NCBI GenBank assembly: GCA_945830395.1
Contig: CALZYE010000006.1
Span: 24,810-88,809, forward strand
Source of the DNA: an uncultured Clostridia bacterium
Lineage (GTDB): Bacteria > Bacillota > Clostridia > Peptostreptococcales > Anaerovoracaceae
Reading direction: 5' to 3'
DNA length: 64,000 nt
How positions within the stretch are numbered: the first letter of the stretch is position 1; every line of letters starts with the position of its first letter. The notes under the pieces are model-generated. The model had not been told where the DNA came from and searched no databases. It worked only from the letters and a program-made list of their open reading frames with translations. Below are positions 54,371 through 64,000 of this stretch, piece by piece. The position numbers were made by a program, and so were the translations under genes.

Positions 54371-55300
54371 ATGGCATTGGTTACAACCACTGAGATGTTC
54401 AAAAAGGCTCTTAACAGCGATTATGCCGTCGGAGCTTTCAATGTAAACAACATGGAGATTATACAGGGAATAGTTGACGCCGCTCAGTCAGAAAATGCCC
54501 CATTAATTCTGCAGGTTTCCGCAGGCGCGCGGAAATACGCAAAGCCTGTGTACCTGACAAAGCTTGTTGAGGCGGCTGTTGAAGACACAGGTGTCGATGT
54601 GGCACTGCACCTCGACCACGGTGCGAATTTCGAAATTTGCAAAAGCTGTATCGACGGCGGATTCACATCCGTAATGTATGACGGCTCAATGCATCCCTTT
54701 GAAGAAAACATCAGAGTTACAAAACAGGTGGTAGAGTATGCGCACGCTCACGGAGTTGTTGTTGAAGCCGAGCTGGGGAAGCTGGCAGGCGTAGAAGATG
54801 ATGTAAAGGTCTCAGAGGCTTCCGCAAAGTTTACAGACCCGGAGGAAGCTGCGGAGTTTGTGGAGAAAACCGGAGTCGACTCCATTGCCGTTGCAATAGG
54901 AACCAGCCACGGAGCCTACAAGTTCAAGGGAACCCCTTATCTGGACTTTGAAAGACTTAAGACTATACATAAATTAATCCCTGACACACCTATCGTTCTC
55001 CACGGAGCGTCAACGGTACCTCAGGAATTTGTCGAACTTTGCAACAAATACGGCGGCAATGTTCCGGGGGCAAAAGGCGTTCCCGAGGATATGATTCGCG
55101 AAGCTGCCAAGTACGGCGTTTGCAAAGTAAACATAGACACAGACCTTCGTCTTGCAATGACAGCATCTATAAGAAAGACCCTGATAGAAAGTCCTGAGGA
55201 GTTCGACCCTCGTAAATATCTGGGTAACGGCAGAAGCGCCATTCAGGAAATGGTTGCACATAAGATGAGAGATGTTCTAAACTGCTCCAATAAGAGATAA
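54371..55300 (+). CDS. fba: Fructose-bisphosphate aldolase, class II
   Basis: 309 residues. Zn-dependent cleavage of fructose 1,6-bisphosphate in glycolysis. Metal and substrate residues: HLDHGANFEICKSCIDGGFTSVMYDGS (part, Asp and His), EAELGKLAGVEDDV (Glu), ATSHGAYK-like GTSHGAYKFKG and LHGASTVP (His). Preceded by AGGAGG. Follows the MltG-like gene by 17 bases and ends at a strong terminator. Confidence 0.96.
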   Translation: MALVTTTEMFKKALNSDYAVGAFNVNNMEIIQGIVDAAQSENAPLILQVSAGARKYAKPVYLTKLVEAAVEDTGVDVALHLDHGANFEICKSCIDGGFTSVMYDGSMHPFEENIRVTKQVVEYAHAHGVVVEAELGKLAGVEDDVKVSEASAKFTDPEEAAEFVEKTGVDSIAVAIGTSHGAYKFKGTPYLDFERLKTIHKLIPDTPIVLHGASTVPQEFVELCNKYGGNVPGAKGVPEDMIREAAKYGVCKVNIDTDLRLAMTASIRKTLIESPEEFDPRKYLGNGRSAIQEMVAHKMRDVLNCSNKR

Positions 55301-55303
55301 ATA

Positions 55304-55374
55304 AAAAACCACTCGTACCGTGTCAGTAGGAAATGAAAATCATCGTTTCCTCAAACACTTGACGAGTGGTTTTT
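55304..55374. terminator. Bidirectional terminator between fba and the surface-protein gene
   Basis: AAAAACCACTCGT/ACGAGTGGTTTTT outer stem (55304-55316, 55362-55374), inner GTGT/ACAC and AGGAAA/TTTCCT stems, and T-runs on both strands. Confidence 0.9.
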
Positions 55375-55417
55375 CTATACGCTGAAATCTTCTGTACTTC
55401 TCGTTATAAAACCGGCT

Positions 55418-57334
55418 TTACCTATCTTCTTTTCTGCGGAAATACATTAGCAGAAGGATAATCGTAATTGAAATCGCAAGTCCTGCCGCATGAAAAATCA
55501 TATTGCTTTCATCTCCGGTATTCACAACGCTATTTCCGCCTTGTTTTTCTTTAGGAATATCTTTTTTCGGTTTCTGAGGTTTCTCTGAATCATCCGGTTT
55601 AGAAGGGCTTTCATCTTTTGCGAATTCCCATATCCCTTCAAATTCAATGTTTGAACCTGAAACGGTTTTTTCGTCTTTATCCCATCCCTTGAAGCTCCAT
55701 ACTCCGTCTTTCACCTTCACTTTATCCGGATTAATTTCAGGAGCCTTTACATTTTCGTTATTTGCCAGTCCTGTCTTTGCCTTTGGCAGAAGCTTCATCA
55801 CATCCTCAGGCAGTTTTTCGGCATCTCTAAATTTAAAATCCGCTCTGTATTCAACTTTTTGCCACACGGCGTAGGCTGTTACATCTCCCAAAAGTTTAGT
55901 GTCACCGGTAAAGTCAGCCTCCTTCGCATCCGGGTTTATTGACCAGCCTTTGAAAATATATGTCTGATTGTCATCTGAATTGTAGCTGGCTAAATCAGCC
56001 GGCATGTTCTCGTTTTCAAAGAGGGTATTGCTGTTCAAGGTTCCGTTAAGCGAAGCCCTTGAATAATCTTTGCCGCTGTCTCCCACCTGAACCGACTGCT
56101 TCTGTTTGTCACCGAACTTGGCTGTATTTCTGTTAAAATGCACTGTTACCGGTGCAAATCCCACAGCAATGGGATTGTTTGCGTCAACTCTGTTTATATT
56201 TCGGCTCAGGTCCAAAGAAAAACCCAACACACTTACTTCAGGCAATTTTACGCGCCCTGTGATATTTCCATTTGTAACAGCTTTGCGATTCTCTTTGAGA
56301 AGTTTCTTTGCATTCTCCTTGGAAATGGACAGAGCCGTATTGGATACAAGTTTCATCTCTGCATTTTCGATTGCGGATGCGGGAATATTGGAAATCTTTG
56401 TTCCTTTGATTCCGGAATTAGTTCTCAAAACAGTGCGTATAATAATTTTTCTCGACTTGCCCGGATTTAAAACCGTAAATGTCGTCTTTGGAGCCGTATT
56501 TACAGCCAGAGTGGAAATATTCCACTTCTGCGCTCCCTGCACTTCTTCTATATCCATTTTGTTCCGATTGCTGTCAAGCGCCATATATGGCTGAAAATAA
56601 TAACTCTCAAAGGTTAGGTTCAGCTTCTCCGGTACATCAATCTCCTCCGGAATTTCCACATTTAAGTCTACATGTGTGTACGGCGCCTTGACGGAAGTGC
56701 TGTCAAGTTCCCTCTGAGTGTTCGTCATGATACTGTGACCGTTTCCCGTATATAACCAGTGAGCAACGCTCTTGTTCATCTTAAAAGATGAATCGAACTT
56801 TACCAAATATGAGTCCTTATCCTCATCATAGTACACGACAGCTTCCTTTTCGGCGCCCTTTTCTTTTTTGCTGAAAGTATCCTCTTTCACTTTTGAATCC
56901 GGCAATGTTTTCTCCGCCGTTTTTCCTTTATTTATATCCAAATTATTGTCTTTATCGTAGCCTGTAATATCAAGCTGTTTAAAATATATAGGATATAGCT
57001 TAAGTCCCTCAGGAATCCCATCGGGATAGGCATCTTTGAACTTCTCATAGGAATAAAACAGTCTTCCGTCTTTCTTGTTGTAATCAGGCTCTTCGGACCA
57101 TCCCTGAAAATATTCTTTATTTGTACTTCCTCCCTTATCCCACGGTGCTCCGTGGTTATCGGTCCCGCCGATTGATTGATTTGCATCATCGACTTTTACC
57201 TGTTTTTCAACACCATTGACAACATATATGACAGTGCCTGTATATTCGCCTGCATAAACACCTCTTATATTCACAGTTCCCATCACGCACAAAAGTGACA
57301 GAACTACCGCAAAAATTTTTTTAGTTTTTCTCAT
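55418..57334 (-). CDS. Cell-surface protein with SHIRT and InlB-type repeat domains and a variant sortase signal
   Basis: 638 residues from the ATG at 57334 (TAGGAGG before it). Signal peptide KKIFAVVLSLLCVMGTVNI. Two Listeria-Bacteroides (InlB B)-like units with FQGWSEEPD and FKGWSINPDAKEADFTGDT..LTAYAVW-type endings, then a SHIRT-like domain: RADFKFRDAEKLPEDVMKLLP and GVWSFKGWDKDEKTV (parts). A Pro/Lys spacer (KPQKPKKDIPKEKQ) precedes VVNTGDESN, a hydrophobic helix (AAGLAISITIILLLMYF) and RRKEDR. That is the shape of a sortase signal, but the LPxTG box reads VVNTG. Rigid stalk-like adhesin is the likely role (inference). Confidence 0.78.
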   Translation of the reverse strand: MRKTKKIFAVVLSLLCVMGTVNIRGVYAGEYTGTVIYVVNGVEKQVKVDDANQSIGGTDNHGAPWDKGGSTNKEYFQGWSEEPDYNKKDGRLFYSYEKFKDAYPDGIPEGLKLYPIYFKQLDITGYDKDNNLDINKGKTAEKTLPDSKVKEDTFSKKEKGAEKEAVVYYDEDKDSYLVKFDSSFKMNKSVAHWLYTGNGHSIMTNTQRELDSTSVKAPYTHVDLNVEIPEEIDVPEKLNLTFESYYFQPYMALDSNRNKMDIEEVQGAQKWNISTLAVNTAPKTTFTVLNPGKSRKIIIRTVLRTNSGIKGTKISNIPASAIENAEMKLVSNTALSISKENAKKLLKENRKAVTNGNITGRVKLPEVSVLGFSLDLSRNINRVDANNPIAVGFAPVTVHFNRNTAKFGDKQKQSVQVGDSGKDYSRASLNGTLNSNTLFENENMPADLASYNSDDNQTYIFKGWSINPDAKEADFTGDTKLLGDVTAYAVWQKVEYRADFKFRDAEKLPEDVMKLLPKAKTGLANNENVKAPEINPDKVKVKDGVWSFKGWDKDEKTVSGSNIEFEGIWEFAKDESPSKPDDSEKPQKPKKDIPKEKQGGNSVVNTGDESNMIFHAAGLAISITIILLLMYFRRKEDR

Positions 57335-57381
57335 AAAATTATTCCTCCTAAATGGATACACTTTTTTAGATTTTGCTCTAC

Positions 57382-57411
57382 ATTGTATCACAGAAACTTC
57401 TCCATGTACAA
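57382..57411 (-). promoter_or_regulatory. Promoter for the surface-protein gene
   Basis: Minus strand: TTGTAC, 18-base spacer, TACAAT preceded by TGA (extended -10), 48 bases before the ATG. The -35 lies just after the stop of pncB. Confidence 0.6.
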
Positions 57412-57416
57412 TTCTT

Positions 57417-58859
57417 TTATATGTTTATATTATTGTATTTCTCTATCAACTGATTTTTCACATCCCACAGGTTCTGCGACAAGTCAACATAGTAGGTCTG
57501 GGGATTCTCAAACCTCAAAGTTTCTTCCCAAAGGGTCTCTATCTGTTCAGCGCAGTATTCTCTCACTTCTTCGATGGACGGACACTGATAAACCTTCTTC
57601 CCGTCCTTAAAAAGCTGAACACGCAGATTCTTAACATAGAAATTGTTTAGAGTCTTCTTTTTCCAAACCGCGTTAGGATCAAAGATTACATATCCGTCCT
57701 CTTCAGGAACGGTTTCACCGTCAAGTGTTATCACATCTGCAAGCGCCTTGTTGCTCTCCTTGTCGTACAATCTGTATAATGTCTTAAATCCGGGATTCGT
57801 AATCTTTTCGACATTTTCGGAAATCTTTATTTTAGGGACTATTTCTCCGTTTGGCTTCTCCAATGCCGCAAGTTTATAAACTCCGCCAAATACAGGCTCC
57901 GACTTTGCCGTGATAAGTCTTTCCCCTACGCCGAAGGAATCCACCTTTGCACCTTCCAAGATGACATCCCGAATCAGGTATTCATCAAGAGAGTTTGAAA
58001 TGGTAATAGAACAGTCCTCAAGCCCCGCTTCATCAAGCATCTTTCTTGCACGCTTCGTCAGATAAGCAATATCTCCGCTGTCAATTCTAATTCCCATCTT
58101 TGCAGGTTTCTGCTCCTTGAAAACCCTTATGGCAGCCGGAACTCCCGACTTCAGCACATTATATGTATCCACTAAAAGCACACAGTTTTCAGGGTAAATT
58201 TTGCAATAAGCGGAAAAAGCTTCGTATTCGTCGGGGAACATCTGAACCCAGCTGTGCGCCATAGTTCCGAGAGCCGGAATTTTAAAGTCCCTGTCGGAAA
58301 TCGTGCATGCCGTACCGCAGCAGCCGCCTATATATGCAGCTCTTGCTCCGAGATTTGCCGCCGCCGCACCGTGGGCGCGCCTTGAACCGAATTCCATAAC
58401 CTGCCTGCCCTGAGCAGCTCTGACAATTCTGCTGGCTTTAGTGGCGATAAGGCTCTGATGATTCACTATCAAAAGCAACATGGTTTCTATGAACTGCGCC
58501 TGAAGCACAGTTCCCCTGACGGTAATAAGAGGTTCATGGGGAAAGATCGGTGTTCCCTCGGGAATTGCCCAGACATCGCAGTCGAATTTAAAATCCTTTA
58601 AATATTGGAGGAATTCCTCACAAAACATATTCTTGCCACGCAGGTATTCAATATCTTCATCTGTAAATTCAAGATTATCCAGATATTCCACCACCTGCTC
58701 AATGCCTGCCATTATGGCATAGCCTCCTTTGTCCGGAATCCTTCGGAAAAACATATCGAAATAAGCAATATCGTCTTTTAGCCCTGACTGCAGGTAACCG
58801 TTTGCCATGGTTATCTCATAAAAATCCGTCAACATCGTCAGGTTTTCACCTTTAATCAT
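57417..58859 (-). CDS. pncB: Nicotinate phosphoribosyltransferase
   Basis: 480 residues. Makes nicotinate mononucleotide from nicotinate and PRPP in NAD salvage. The N-terminus LTDFYEITMANGYLQSG is typical of the Firmicute form. The phosphorylated-His segment is GTMAHSWVQMFPDEYEAF, and the substrate site has EFGSRRAHGAAAAN and IRIDSGDIAYL. Single gene with an RBS AAGGAGAATTTCAA-type start. Confidence 0.95.
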   Translation of the reverse strand: MIKGENLTMLTDFYEITMANGYLQSGLKDDIAYFDMFFRRIPDKGGYAIMAGIEQVVEYLDNLEFTDEDIEYLRGKNMFCEEFLQYLKDFKFDCDVWAIPEGTPIFPHEPLITVRGTVLQAQFIETMLLLIVNHQSLIATKASRIVRAAQGRQVMEFGSRRAHGAAAANLGARAAYIGGCCGTACTISDRDFKIPALGTMAHSWVQMFPDEYEAFSAYCKIYPENCVLLVDTYNVLKSGVPAAIRVFKEQKPAKMGIRIDSGDIAYLTKRARKMLDEAGLEDCSITISNSLDEYLIRDVILEGAKVDSFGVGERLITAKSEPVFGGVYKLAALEKPNGEIVPKIKISENVEKITNPGFKTLYRLYDKESNKALADVITLDGETVPEEDGYVIFDPNAVWKKKTLNNFYVKNLRVQLFKDGKKVYQCPSIEEVREYCAEQIETLWEETLRFENPQTYYVDLSQNLWDVKNQLIEKYNNINI

Positions 58860-58937
58860 TTGAAATTCTCCTTAATTTGCTTTTGAAACCCTCTTCAAAG
58901 CATCTTTTGTAAATAAACACATCCTCGCTATTATATC

Positions 58938-61772
58938 CTATCTGAGTACTTTCTTCAAGAACTGACCTGTATAGGATTTTTCACACAGCGAAATCTCTTC
59001 CGGCGTTCCCGCTGCCACAATGTTTCCTCCCCTTGTTCCTCCTTCCGGACCCAGATCCACTATGTGGTCTGCGCGCTTTATAACATCCAAGTTATGCTCT
59101 ATGACTACCACCGTATTTCCTGCGTCCACAAGCTTATCCAAAACAGAGACCAATTTGTCCACATCCGCAAAATGAAGTCCTGTAGTGGGCTCATCGAGAA
59201 TATATAAAGTTTTCCCCGTGCTCCTCTTTGAAAGTTCCGCTGCAAGCTTTACGCGCTGAGCCTCTCCTCCTGAAAGCTGCGTAGAGGGCTGCCCCAGCTT
59301 TATGTAATCCAGTCCCACCTGATTCAGGGTGTCAAGCTGTCTCTTTATGGACGGAATGTTTTTAAAAAAGTCCAAAGCTTCGGCAACGCTCATATCCAAG
59401 ACATCGAAAATATTCTTGTCTCTGTATTTAACCTCGAGGGTTTCACGGTTATATCTTTTTCCCTTGCAGACTTCACAGGGAACATATACATCGGGCAGAA
59501 AATGCATCTCGATTTTCAGGATTCCGTCACCTTTGCAGGCTTCGCATCTGCCGCCTTTTACATTGAAACTGAACCTCCCTTTTCCAAATCCTCTGACTTT
59601 AGCCTCGGGAAGGGATGCAAACAAATCTCTTATATGGGTAAACATTCCCGTATATGTAGCCGGATTTGACCTTGGAGTTCTTCCGATAGGCGACTGGTCG
59701 ATGTCTATTACTTTGTCCAGATTTTCAAGACCCAGAATCTCTTTATGTTTTCCCGGAGCCTCCTGAGCTCCGTTTATCACCTTAGATGCCCCCTTATTTA
59801 AAATTTGATTTATGAGGCTGCTCTTTCCCGAACCTGAAACCCCTGTAACGCATACAAATTTCCCCAGCGGAATATCTACATCTATATTCTTAAGGTTATT
59901 TTCTTCTGCGCCGCGGATGGTTATCTTTTCACCGTTTCCGGGTCTTCGCACCATAGGAACTTCTATTTTCTTGGTTCCCGAAAGATACTGTCCTGTCAGG
60001 GAGTCTTTTTCCGCCATTATTTCTTCCACAGTTCCCTGAGCCACAAGTTTTCCGCCGTGGATCCCCGCTCCGGGACCGATATCGACTATGTGATCTGCCG
60101 CATACATGGTGTCTTCATCATGCTCAACAACCACAAGGGTATTGCCCAAGTCCACCAAGTGTTTCAGTGTCCTAAGAAGTTTGACATTGTCTTTTTGATG
60201 AAGCCCTATAGAAGGTTCATCCAATATGTAGAGAACTCCTGTAAGCCCTGAACCTATCTGGGTTGCAAGCCTTATCCTCTGAGCCTCTCCGCCCGAAAGT
60301 GTTCCCGCAGCTCGTGACAATGTAAGATAGTCAAGACCTACATTTACGAGAAAACTCAATCTTTCATGAATTTCCTTCAGAATCTGCTTTCCTATCAACG
60401 CATCTTTCTCCGAAAGCTCTATATTATCTATAAAGTTCAGAGCATCCTTTATGGACATGTCTGAAAGCTCTGCAATATTTTTTCCTGCCACAGTTACTGC
60501 AAGGACCTCCGGCTTAAGTCTTTTTCCTTTACAGTCGGGACAACTCTTTATGACCATGTGTTTGCTCATTCTGTCCTTAAAGAAATCCGAACCCGTCTCC
60601 CTGTATCTTCTCTCCACACAGGTGATCAGTCCCTCAAAAGGATGATCGAATTTTTGAGTTTTCCCGCTTGTCCTGCTTGTATATGTATACTTGACATTCT
60701 TATTCCCCGTTCCGTACAAAATTGTTCGGACGAACTTATCAGGAAGTTCTTTGAAAGGCAGCTTCATATCAACTCCCTGCTGCTCAGCTATTACCCTGAC
60801 TATATTCTTATAGAAACCGCTGTACTCCATTGTCGCATAGATTTTGCTGAATGCGCCTTCGGCTATGCTCTTATCTGCATCAATCATAGTATCCGGTATA
60901 ATTTTCTCCGTAAATCCCAGTCCGCTGCAGGTTTCACATGCTCCAAAAGGGCTGTTGAAAGAAAACATGCGCGGCTCAAGTTCCTCTATGCTTACGCCGT
61001 GGTCGGGACATGCAAGCTTTGTGGAGAAAGTCTGCTCTCTGCTTCCTTCATCATTCTGCCACAGAATATTAACCAGTCCTTCCCCTTCCTTCATTGCCAT
61101 TTCAACGGCTTCTGATATGCGGCCTTCCTGCCCTTCTCGAACAACGACCCTATCCACTACGATTTCAATGGTGTGCTTAAACTTCTTATCTAAAGTTATC
61201 TCATCTTCATCTAACAGTAAAACTTCGCCGTCAACTCTTACTCTTGTATATCCTTCTCGCCTTATTCTGTCTATTATCTTTGCATGCTCGCCTTTTCTGC
61301 TGCGAACCACAGGCGCCAAAATCTGGATTTTAGTTCCTTCAGGATAACTCATTACGGCATCCACAATCTGGTCCACGCTTTGACTGGAAATGGGTTTTCC
61401 GCAGATTGGACAGTGCGGTTTTCCTATTCTCGCATAAAGAAGCCTGAGATAGTCATGAATTTCCGTAACTGTACCCACTGTAGATCTGGGATTTTTACTC
61501 GTGGTTTTTTGGTCAATGGAAATAGCGGGAGACAGTCCCTCTATAAATTCCACATCCGGCTTATCCATCCGGCCTAAAAACTGTCTTGCATAGGCGGACA
61601 GACTTTCCACATATCTTCGCTGCCCCTCCGCATATATAGTGTCAAAGGCAAGGGAAGACTTTCCCGAACCTGAAAGCCCGGTGAGCACAACAAGCTTGTC
61701 CTTAGGAATCGTCACATCCAGATTTCGCAGGTTATTTTCATTTGCGCCTTTAATTACAATGTCATTTTTCAT
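58938..61772 (-). CDS. uvrA: Excinuclease ABC subunit A
   Basis: 944 residues, full length. Damage-sensing ATPase of nucleotide excision repair. Two ABC modules with P-loops [13 protein letters not shown] and [13 protein letters not shown], signature [12 protein letters not shown] and [12 protein letters not shown], and zinc modules ([18 protein letters not shown] and CEVCKGKRY). 101 bases after uvrB in the same direction. Confidence 0.98.
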   Translation of the reverse strand: MKNDIVIKGANENNLRNLDVTIPKDKLVVLTGLSGSGKSSLAFDTIYAEGQRRYVESLSAYARQFLGRMDKPDVEFIEGLSPAISIDQKTTSKNPRSTVGTVTEIHDYLRLLYARIGKPHCPICGKPISSQSVDQIVDAVMSYPEGTKIQILAPVVRSRKGEHAKIIDRIRREGYTRVRVDGEVLLLDEDEITLDKKFKHTIEIVVDRVVVREGQEGRISEAVEMAMKEGEGLVNILWQNDEGSREQTFSTKLACPDHGVSIEELEPRMFSFNSPFGACETCSGLGFTEKIIPDTMIDADKSIAEGAFSKIYATMEYSGFYKNIVRVIAEQQGVDMKLPFKELPDKFVRTILYGTGNKNVKYTYTSRTSGKTQKFDHPFEGLITCVERRYRETGSDFFKDRMSKHMVIKSCPDCKGKRLKPEVLAVTVAGKNIAELSDMSIKDALNFIDNIELSEKDALIGKQILKEIHERLSFLVNVGLDYLTLSRAAGTLSGGEAQRIRLATQIGSGLTGVLYILDEPSIGLHQKDNVKLLRTLKHLVDLGNTLVVVEHDEDTMYAADHIVDIGPGAGIHGGKLVAQGTVEEIMAEKDSLTGQYLSGTKKIEVPMVRRPGNGEKITIRGAEENNLKNIDVDIPLGKFVCVTGVSGSGKSSLINQILNKGASKVINGAQEAPGKHKEILGLENLDKVIDIDQSPIGRTPRSNPATYTGMFTHIRDLFASLPEAKVRGFGKGRFSFNVKGGRCEACKGDGILKIEMHFLPDVYVPCEVCKGKRYNRETLEVKYRDKNIFDVLDMSVAEALDFFKNIPSIKRQLDTLNQVGLDYIKLGQPSTQLSGGEAQRVKLAAELSKRSTGKTLYILDEPTTGLHFADVDKLVSVLDKLVDAGNTVVVIEHNLDVIKRADHIVDLGPEGGTRGGNIVAAGTPEEISLCEKSYTGQFLKKVLR

Positions 61773-61873
61773 TAGCTTTCCTCATTTAATAATCCCATTC
61801 TAAAACGCTATATCCTCATCTCCAATGCAAAATATCCCTACGCTTTAGAATTTTATTCCATGTTACATTCTCA

Positions 61874-63850
61874 TTACATCCTCTTGGTCTTGTACTGAAA
61901 GATGCGATCGCGAAGTTCTGCTGCTCGCTCAAACTGCAGGTCGTCTGCAGCTTGCCGCATTTCCTTTTCCATAACCTCAATGAACTTTTTAAGTTCATTT
62001 CTCGTAAGTTCCTCCGGCTTTTTGCCTTCAAACTTATCATCTCCCCTGGCAAGCTTTGTTGCCTCGATAACAGCTCGCACGGATTTTTCGATGGTCTTTG
62101 GCGTTATACCGTGCTCAGCATTGTATCTCTTTTGAATATCACGGCGGCGGCGTGTTTCATCTATGGAAGCTTTCATGGCCTTGCTCACCTTATCGCCGTA
62201 CATAATAACTTTGCCGTCCACATTTCTGGCTGCTCTTCCGATGGTCTGAACCAAAGAGGTTTCCGTACGAAGAAATCCCTCTTTGTCAGCATCCAAAATA
62301 GCTACAAGCTGTACCTCGGGAATATCAAGACCCTCTCGCAGAAGGTTTATACCCACTAAAACATCAAATTCACCAAGCCTTAAGTCCCTAATTATCTCCA
62401 GCCGTTCCAAAGTATCAATTTCCGAATGAAGGTACCTCGTTCTGATACCGGCTCCTATCAAATATTCTGTAAGGCTCTCGGACATTTTCTTGGTAAGGGT
62501 GGTGACAAAGACCTTTCCGCCCCTCTCTACAACTGCGTTGATCTCGCCAATTAGATCATCGATCTGATTTTCCGTAGGCCGCACCTCAATTTCGGGATCC
62601 AAAAGTCCGGTGGGTCTTATGACCTGTTCTGCCGTAATTCCGCCGGAATTTTCCCTTTCATAGGCTGCCGGCGTGGCACTTACATACAGTATCTGATTAA
62701 CAAGATTTTCCCATTCGTGGAATTGAAGGGGTCTGTTGTCCAGAGCTGACGGAAGCCGAAATCCGTAGTCGACCAGTGATTGTTTCCTTGACCTGTCTCC
62801 TGCGTACATGGCTCTCAGCTGCGGCAACATAACATGAGACTCGTCTATCATGATTATAAAATCCTCCGGGAAATAATCTATTAGGGTATAAGGCCTGGTT
62901 CCCGGCGGAAGTCCGTTCAAATGTCTTGAGTAATTCTCTATGCCCTTGCATGTTCCTATTTCTCTGAGCATCTCCATATCATATCTTGTTCTCTGCTCAA
63001 TCCTCTGCGCCTCTAAAAGCTTTCCCCTGTCCTGAAACCACTTAACCCTCTCATCCAGTTCTTCCCCTATGGTTATCATAGCTCTCTCAAGATTCTCAGG
63101 GGAAGTCACATAGTGGGTGGCAGGATATATTGCAACATGGTTTCTGATCCCGAGGATTTCCCCTGTCACGGCATTCATCTCTTTTATGCTCTCTATTTCA
63201 TCTCCAAAAAGCTCAATTCTTACGGGGTTATTCGCTCCGGCAGGGAAAATATCTATAACATCGCCTCTGGCTCTGAAGCTTCCCCGCTCCGGCACCATGT
63301 CGTTTCTCGTATACTGAATATCCACAAGCTTCCTTAATATATCCTGTCTTGACTTTTCCATTCCGGGCCTCAGAGAAATCATCTGATTCTCATAGTCGAA
63401 AGGGCTTCCAAGCCCATATATGCAAGATACGCTGGCAACGATCACCACATCTTTTCGCTCAAACAGAGCCGCCGTCGCACTGTGCCTGAGCTTCTCTATC
63501 TCATCATTTATATCCGAGTCCTTTTCAATATATGTATCTGTGGAGGGAACATAAGCTTCCGGTTGATAATAATCATAGTAGCTTACGAAGTACTCCACCG
63601 CATTATTCGGAAAAAATTCCTTAAACTCCCCGTGAAGCTGCGCCGCCAAAGTCTTGTTGTGGCTTATAATGAGTGTGGGTCTTTGCATCTGCTGAATAAC
63701 ATTTGCCATGGTAAATGTCTTTCCCGATCCCGTAACCCCGAGAAGAGTCTGGCACTTCTTACCCTCCTTGAAGCCACTTACCAGCTTTTCTATAGCTTGG
63801 GGCTGATCTCCGGTGGGTTTAAATTTTGATTTCAGTTTAAATTCCGGCAT
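61874..63850 (-). CDS. uvrB: Excinuclease ABC subunit B
   Basis: 658 residues. Helicase-like damage verifier that binds UvrA and UvrC. Walker [14 protein letters not shown], beta-hairpin [22 protein letters not shown] (part), DESHVMLPQ (Walker B), motif [11 protein letters not shown], and the C-terminal UVR domain [30 protein letters not shown]. First gene of the uvrB-uvrA pair. Confidence 0.98.
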   Translation of the reverse strand: MPEFKLKSKFKPTGDQPQAIEKLVSGFKEGKKCQTLLGVTGSGKTFTMANVIQQMQRPTLIISHNKTLAAQLHGEFKEFFPNNAVEYFVSYYDYYQPEAYVPSTDTYIEKDSDINDEIEKLRHSATAALFERKDVVIVASVSCIYGLGSPFDYENQMISLRPGMEKSRQDILRKLVDIQYTRNDMVPERGSFRARGDVIDIFPAGANNPVRIELFGDEIESIKEMNAVTGEILGIRNHVAIYPATHYVTSPENLERAMITIGEELDERVKWFQDRGKLLEAQRIEQRTRYDMEMLREIGTCKGIENYSRHLNGLPPGTRPYTLIDYFPEDFIIMIDESHVMLPQLRAMYAGDRSRKQSLVDYGFRLPSALDNRPLQFHEWENLVNQILYVSATPAAYERENSGGITAEQVIRPTGLLDPEIEVRPTENQIDDLIGEINAVVERGGKVFVTTLTKKMSESLTEYLIGAGIRTRYLHSEIDTLERLEIIRDLRLGEFDVLVGINLLREGLDIPEVQLVAILDADKEGFLRTETSLVQTIGRAARNVDGKVIMYGDKVSKAMKASIDETRRRRDIQKRYNAEHGITPKTIEKSVRAVIEATKLARGDDKFEGKKPEELTRNELKKFIEVMEKEMRQAADDLQFERAAELRDRIFQYKTKRM

Positions 63851-63891
63851 ATGGCAATTCTCCTCTCCTTGTATAGCTTCTACCCGCTAAC

Positions 63892-63921
63892 AGTATAACA
63901 TAACAGTCATTTGCAAGGCAA
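63892..63921 (-). promoter_or_regulatory. Promoter for uvrB-uvrA
   Basis: Minus strand: TTGCCT, 18-base spacer, TATACT with upstream TG (extended -10), about 40 bases before the uvrB ATG. No LexA-type box was recognised next to it. Confidence 0.55.
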
Positions 63922-63946
63922 ACAAATGTTCTGCTTTGCCCGGATA

Positions 63947-64000
63947 ATCGAGTAGGGGCTAACTTGTAGCCCCTCTCACACCACCGTACGTGCCGTTCGG
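63947..64000 (-). mobile_element. 3' end of a group II intron (continues beyond the window)
   Basis: On the minus strand the bases read ...GCACGTACGGTGGTGTGAGAGG, then GGGCTACAAGTTAGCCCC and CTACTCGAT (pieces quoted). CGTACGGT near the end of domain V, a GAGAGGGGC...GCCCC domain VI stem and a CTACTCGAT 3' end are typical of bacterial group II introns. The body with domains I-IV and any maturase lies outside. The insertion is about 25 bases upstream of the uvrB -35. Confidence 0.75.

Noticed and set aside
60558..61115. Plus-strand ORF of 185 residues opposite uvrA
   Set aside because: Antisense shadow of a conserved gene; low-complexity, Cys- and Ser-rich translation typical of a shadow frame.
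1..64000. CRISPR array or complete transposase gene
   Set aside because: No regularly spaced repeats and no transposase or integrase-like protein were found; the only mobile sequence is the intron end.

Overview
The window looks like chromosomal DNA of an anaerobic, low-to-moderate GC Firmicute of the class Clostridia. The reasons are the bcd-etfB-etfA electron-transfer genes typical of butyrate-forming clostridia, strong AGGAGG-type ribosome binding sites, a Zn-type S14, a teichoic-acid/LicD locus, a CsoR-CopA pair, a TM-anchored RNase Y, and a group II intron end. An Anaerovoracaceae/Eubacteriales family XIII relative is plausible, but I cannot fix the genus from sequence alone. Most genes lie on the minus strand. 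No rRNA, tRNA or CRISPR array was seen.

Layout. 1-5.8 kb: cell-wall polymer genes (CDP-glycerol glycerophosphotransferase cut by the window edge, tagD, two LicD-like genes, an S11 D,D-peptidase relative, a decayed second tagD and a secreted protein). 6-9.1 kb: bcd-etfB-etfA. 9.3-13.3 kb: thiI, its cysteine desulfurase, and RNase Y. 13.5-18.7 kb: alanine symporter (AGCS), a divergent FolD, a YitT-family membrane protein and an NSS-family amino-acid transporter. 18.9-22 kb: copper resistance (csoR, copA with a CopZ-like module fused in frame at its end). 22.1-25.9 kb: four-gene operon (PLP enzyme, radical SAM, ACT domain, UPF0210). 26.2-28.7 kb: malic enzyme and fumarase.

28.8-35.5 kb holds the most interesting locus. 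It is a Dlt-like surface-modification operon (AMP-forming ligase, acyl carrier protein, MBOAT acyltransferase, SGNH/DltD-like protein) that also carries a fold-type III PLP decarboxylase. The ligase lacks the Asp that grips the alpha-amino group in DltA. By analogy with BtrJ-BtrI-BtrK of butirosin biosynthesis, I infer that an amino acid is loaded through a side-chain carboxylate, decarboxylated on the carrier protein, and exported as an omega-amino acyl group onto a wall polymer.

35.7-51.3 kb: the S10-spc-alpha ribosomal protein supercluster, from rpsJ to rplQ, with secY, adk, map, infA and rpoA. It has a structured S10 leader and an unusual repeat-bearing insert between rpsN and rpsH. 51.7-53.8 kb: smpB, lepB and a pseudouridine synthase with an apparently leaderless promoter. 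53.9-55.3 kb: a truncated MltG-like membrane protein and class II aldolase. 55.4-58.9 kb: a SHIRT-domain surface protein and nicotinate phosphoribosyltransferase. 58.9-63.9 kb: uvrB-uvrA. The last ~54 bases are the 3' end of a group II intron that continues outside the window.
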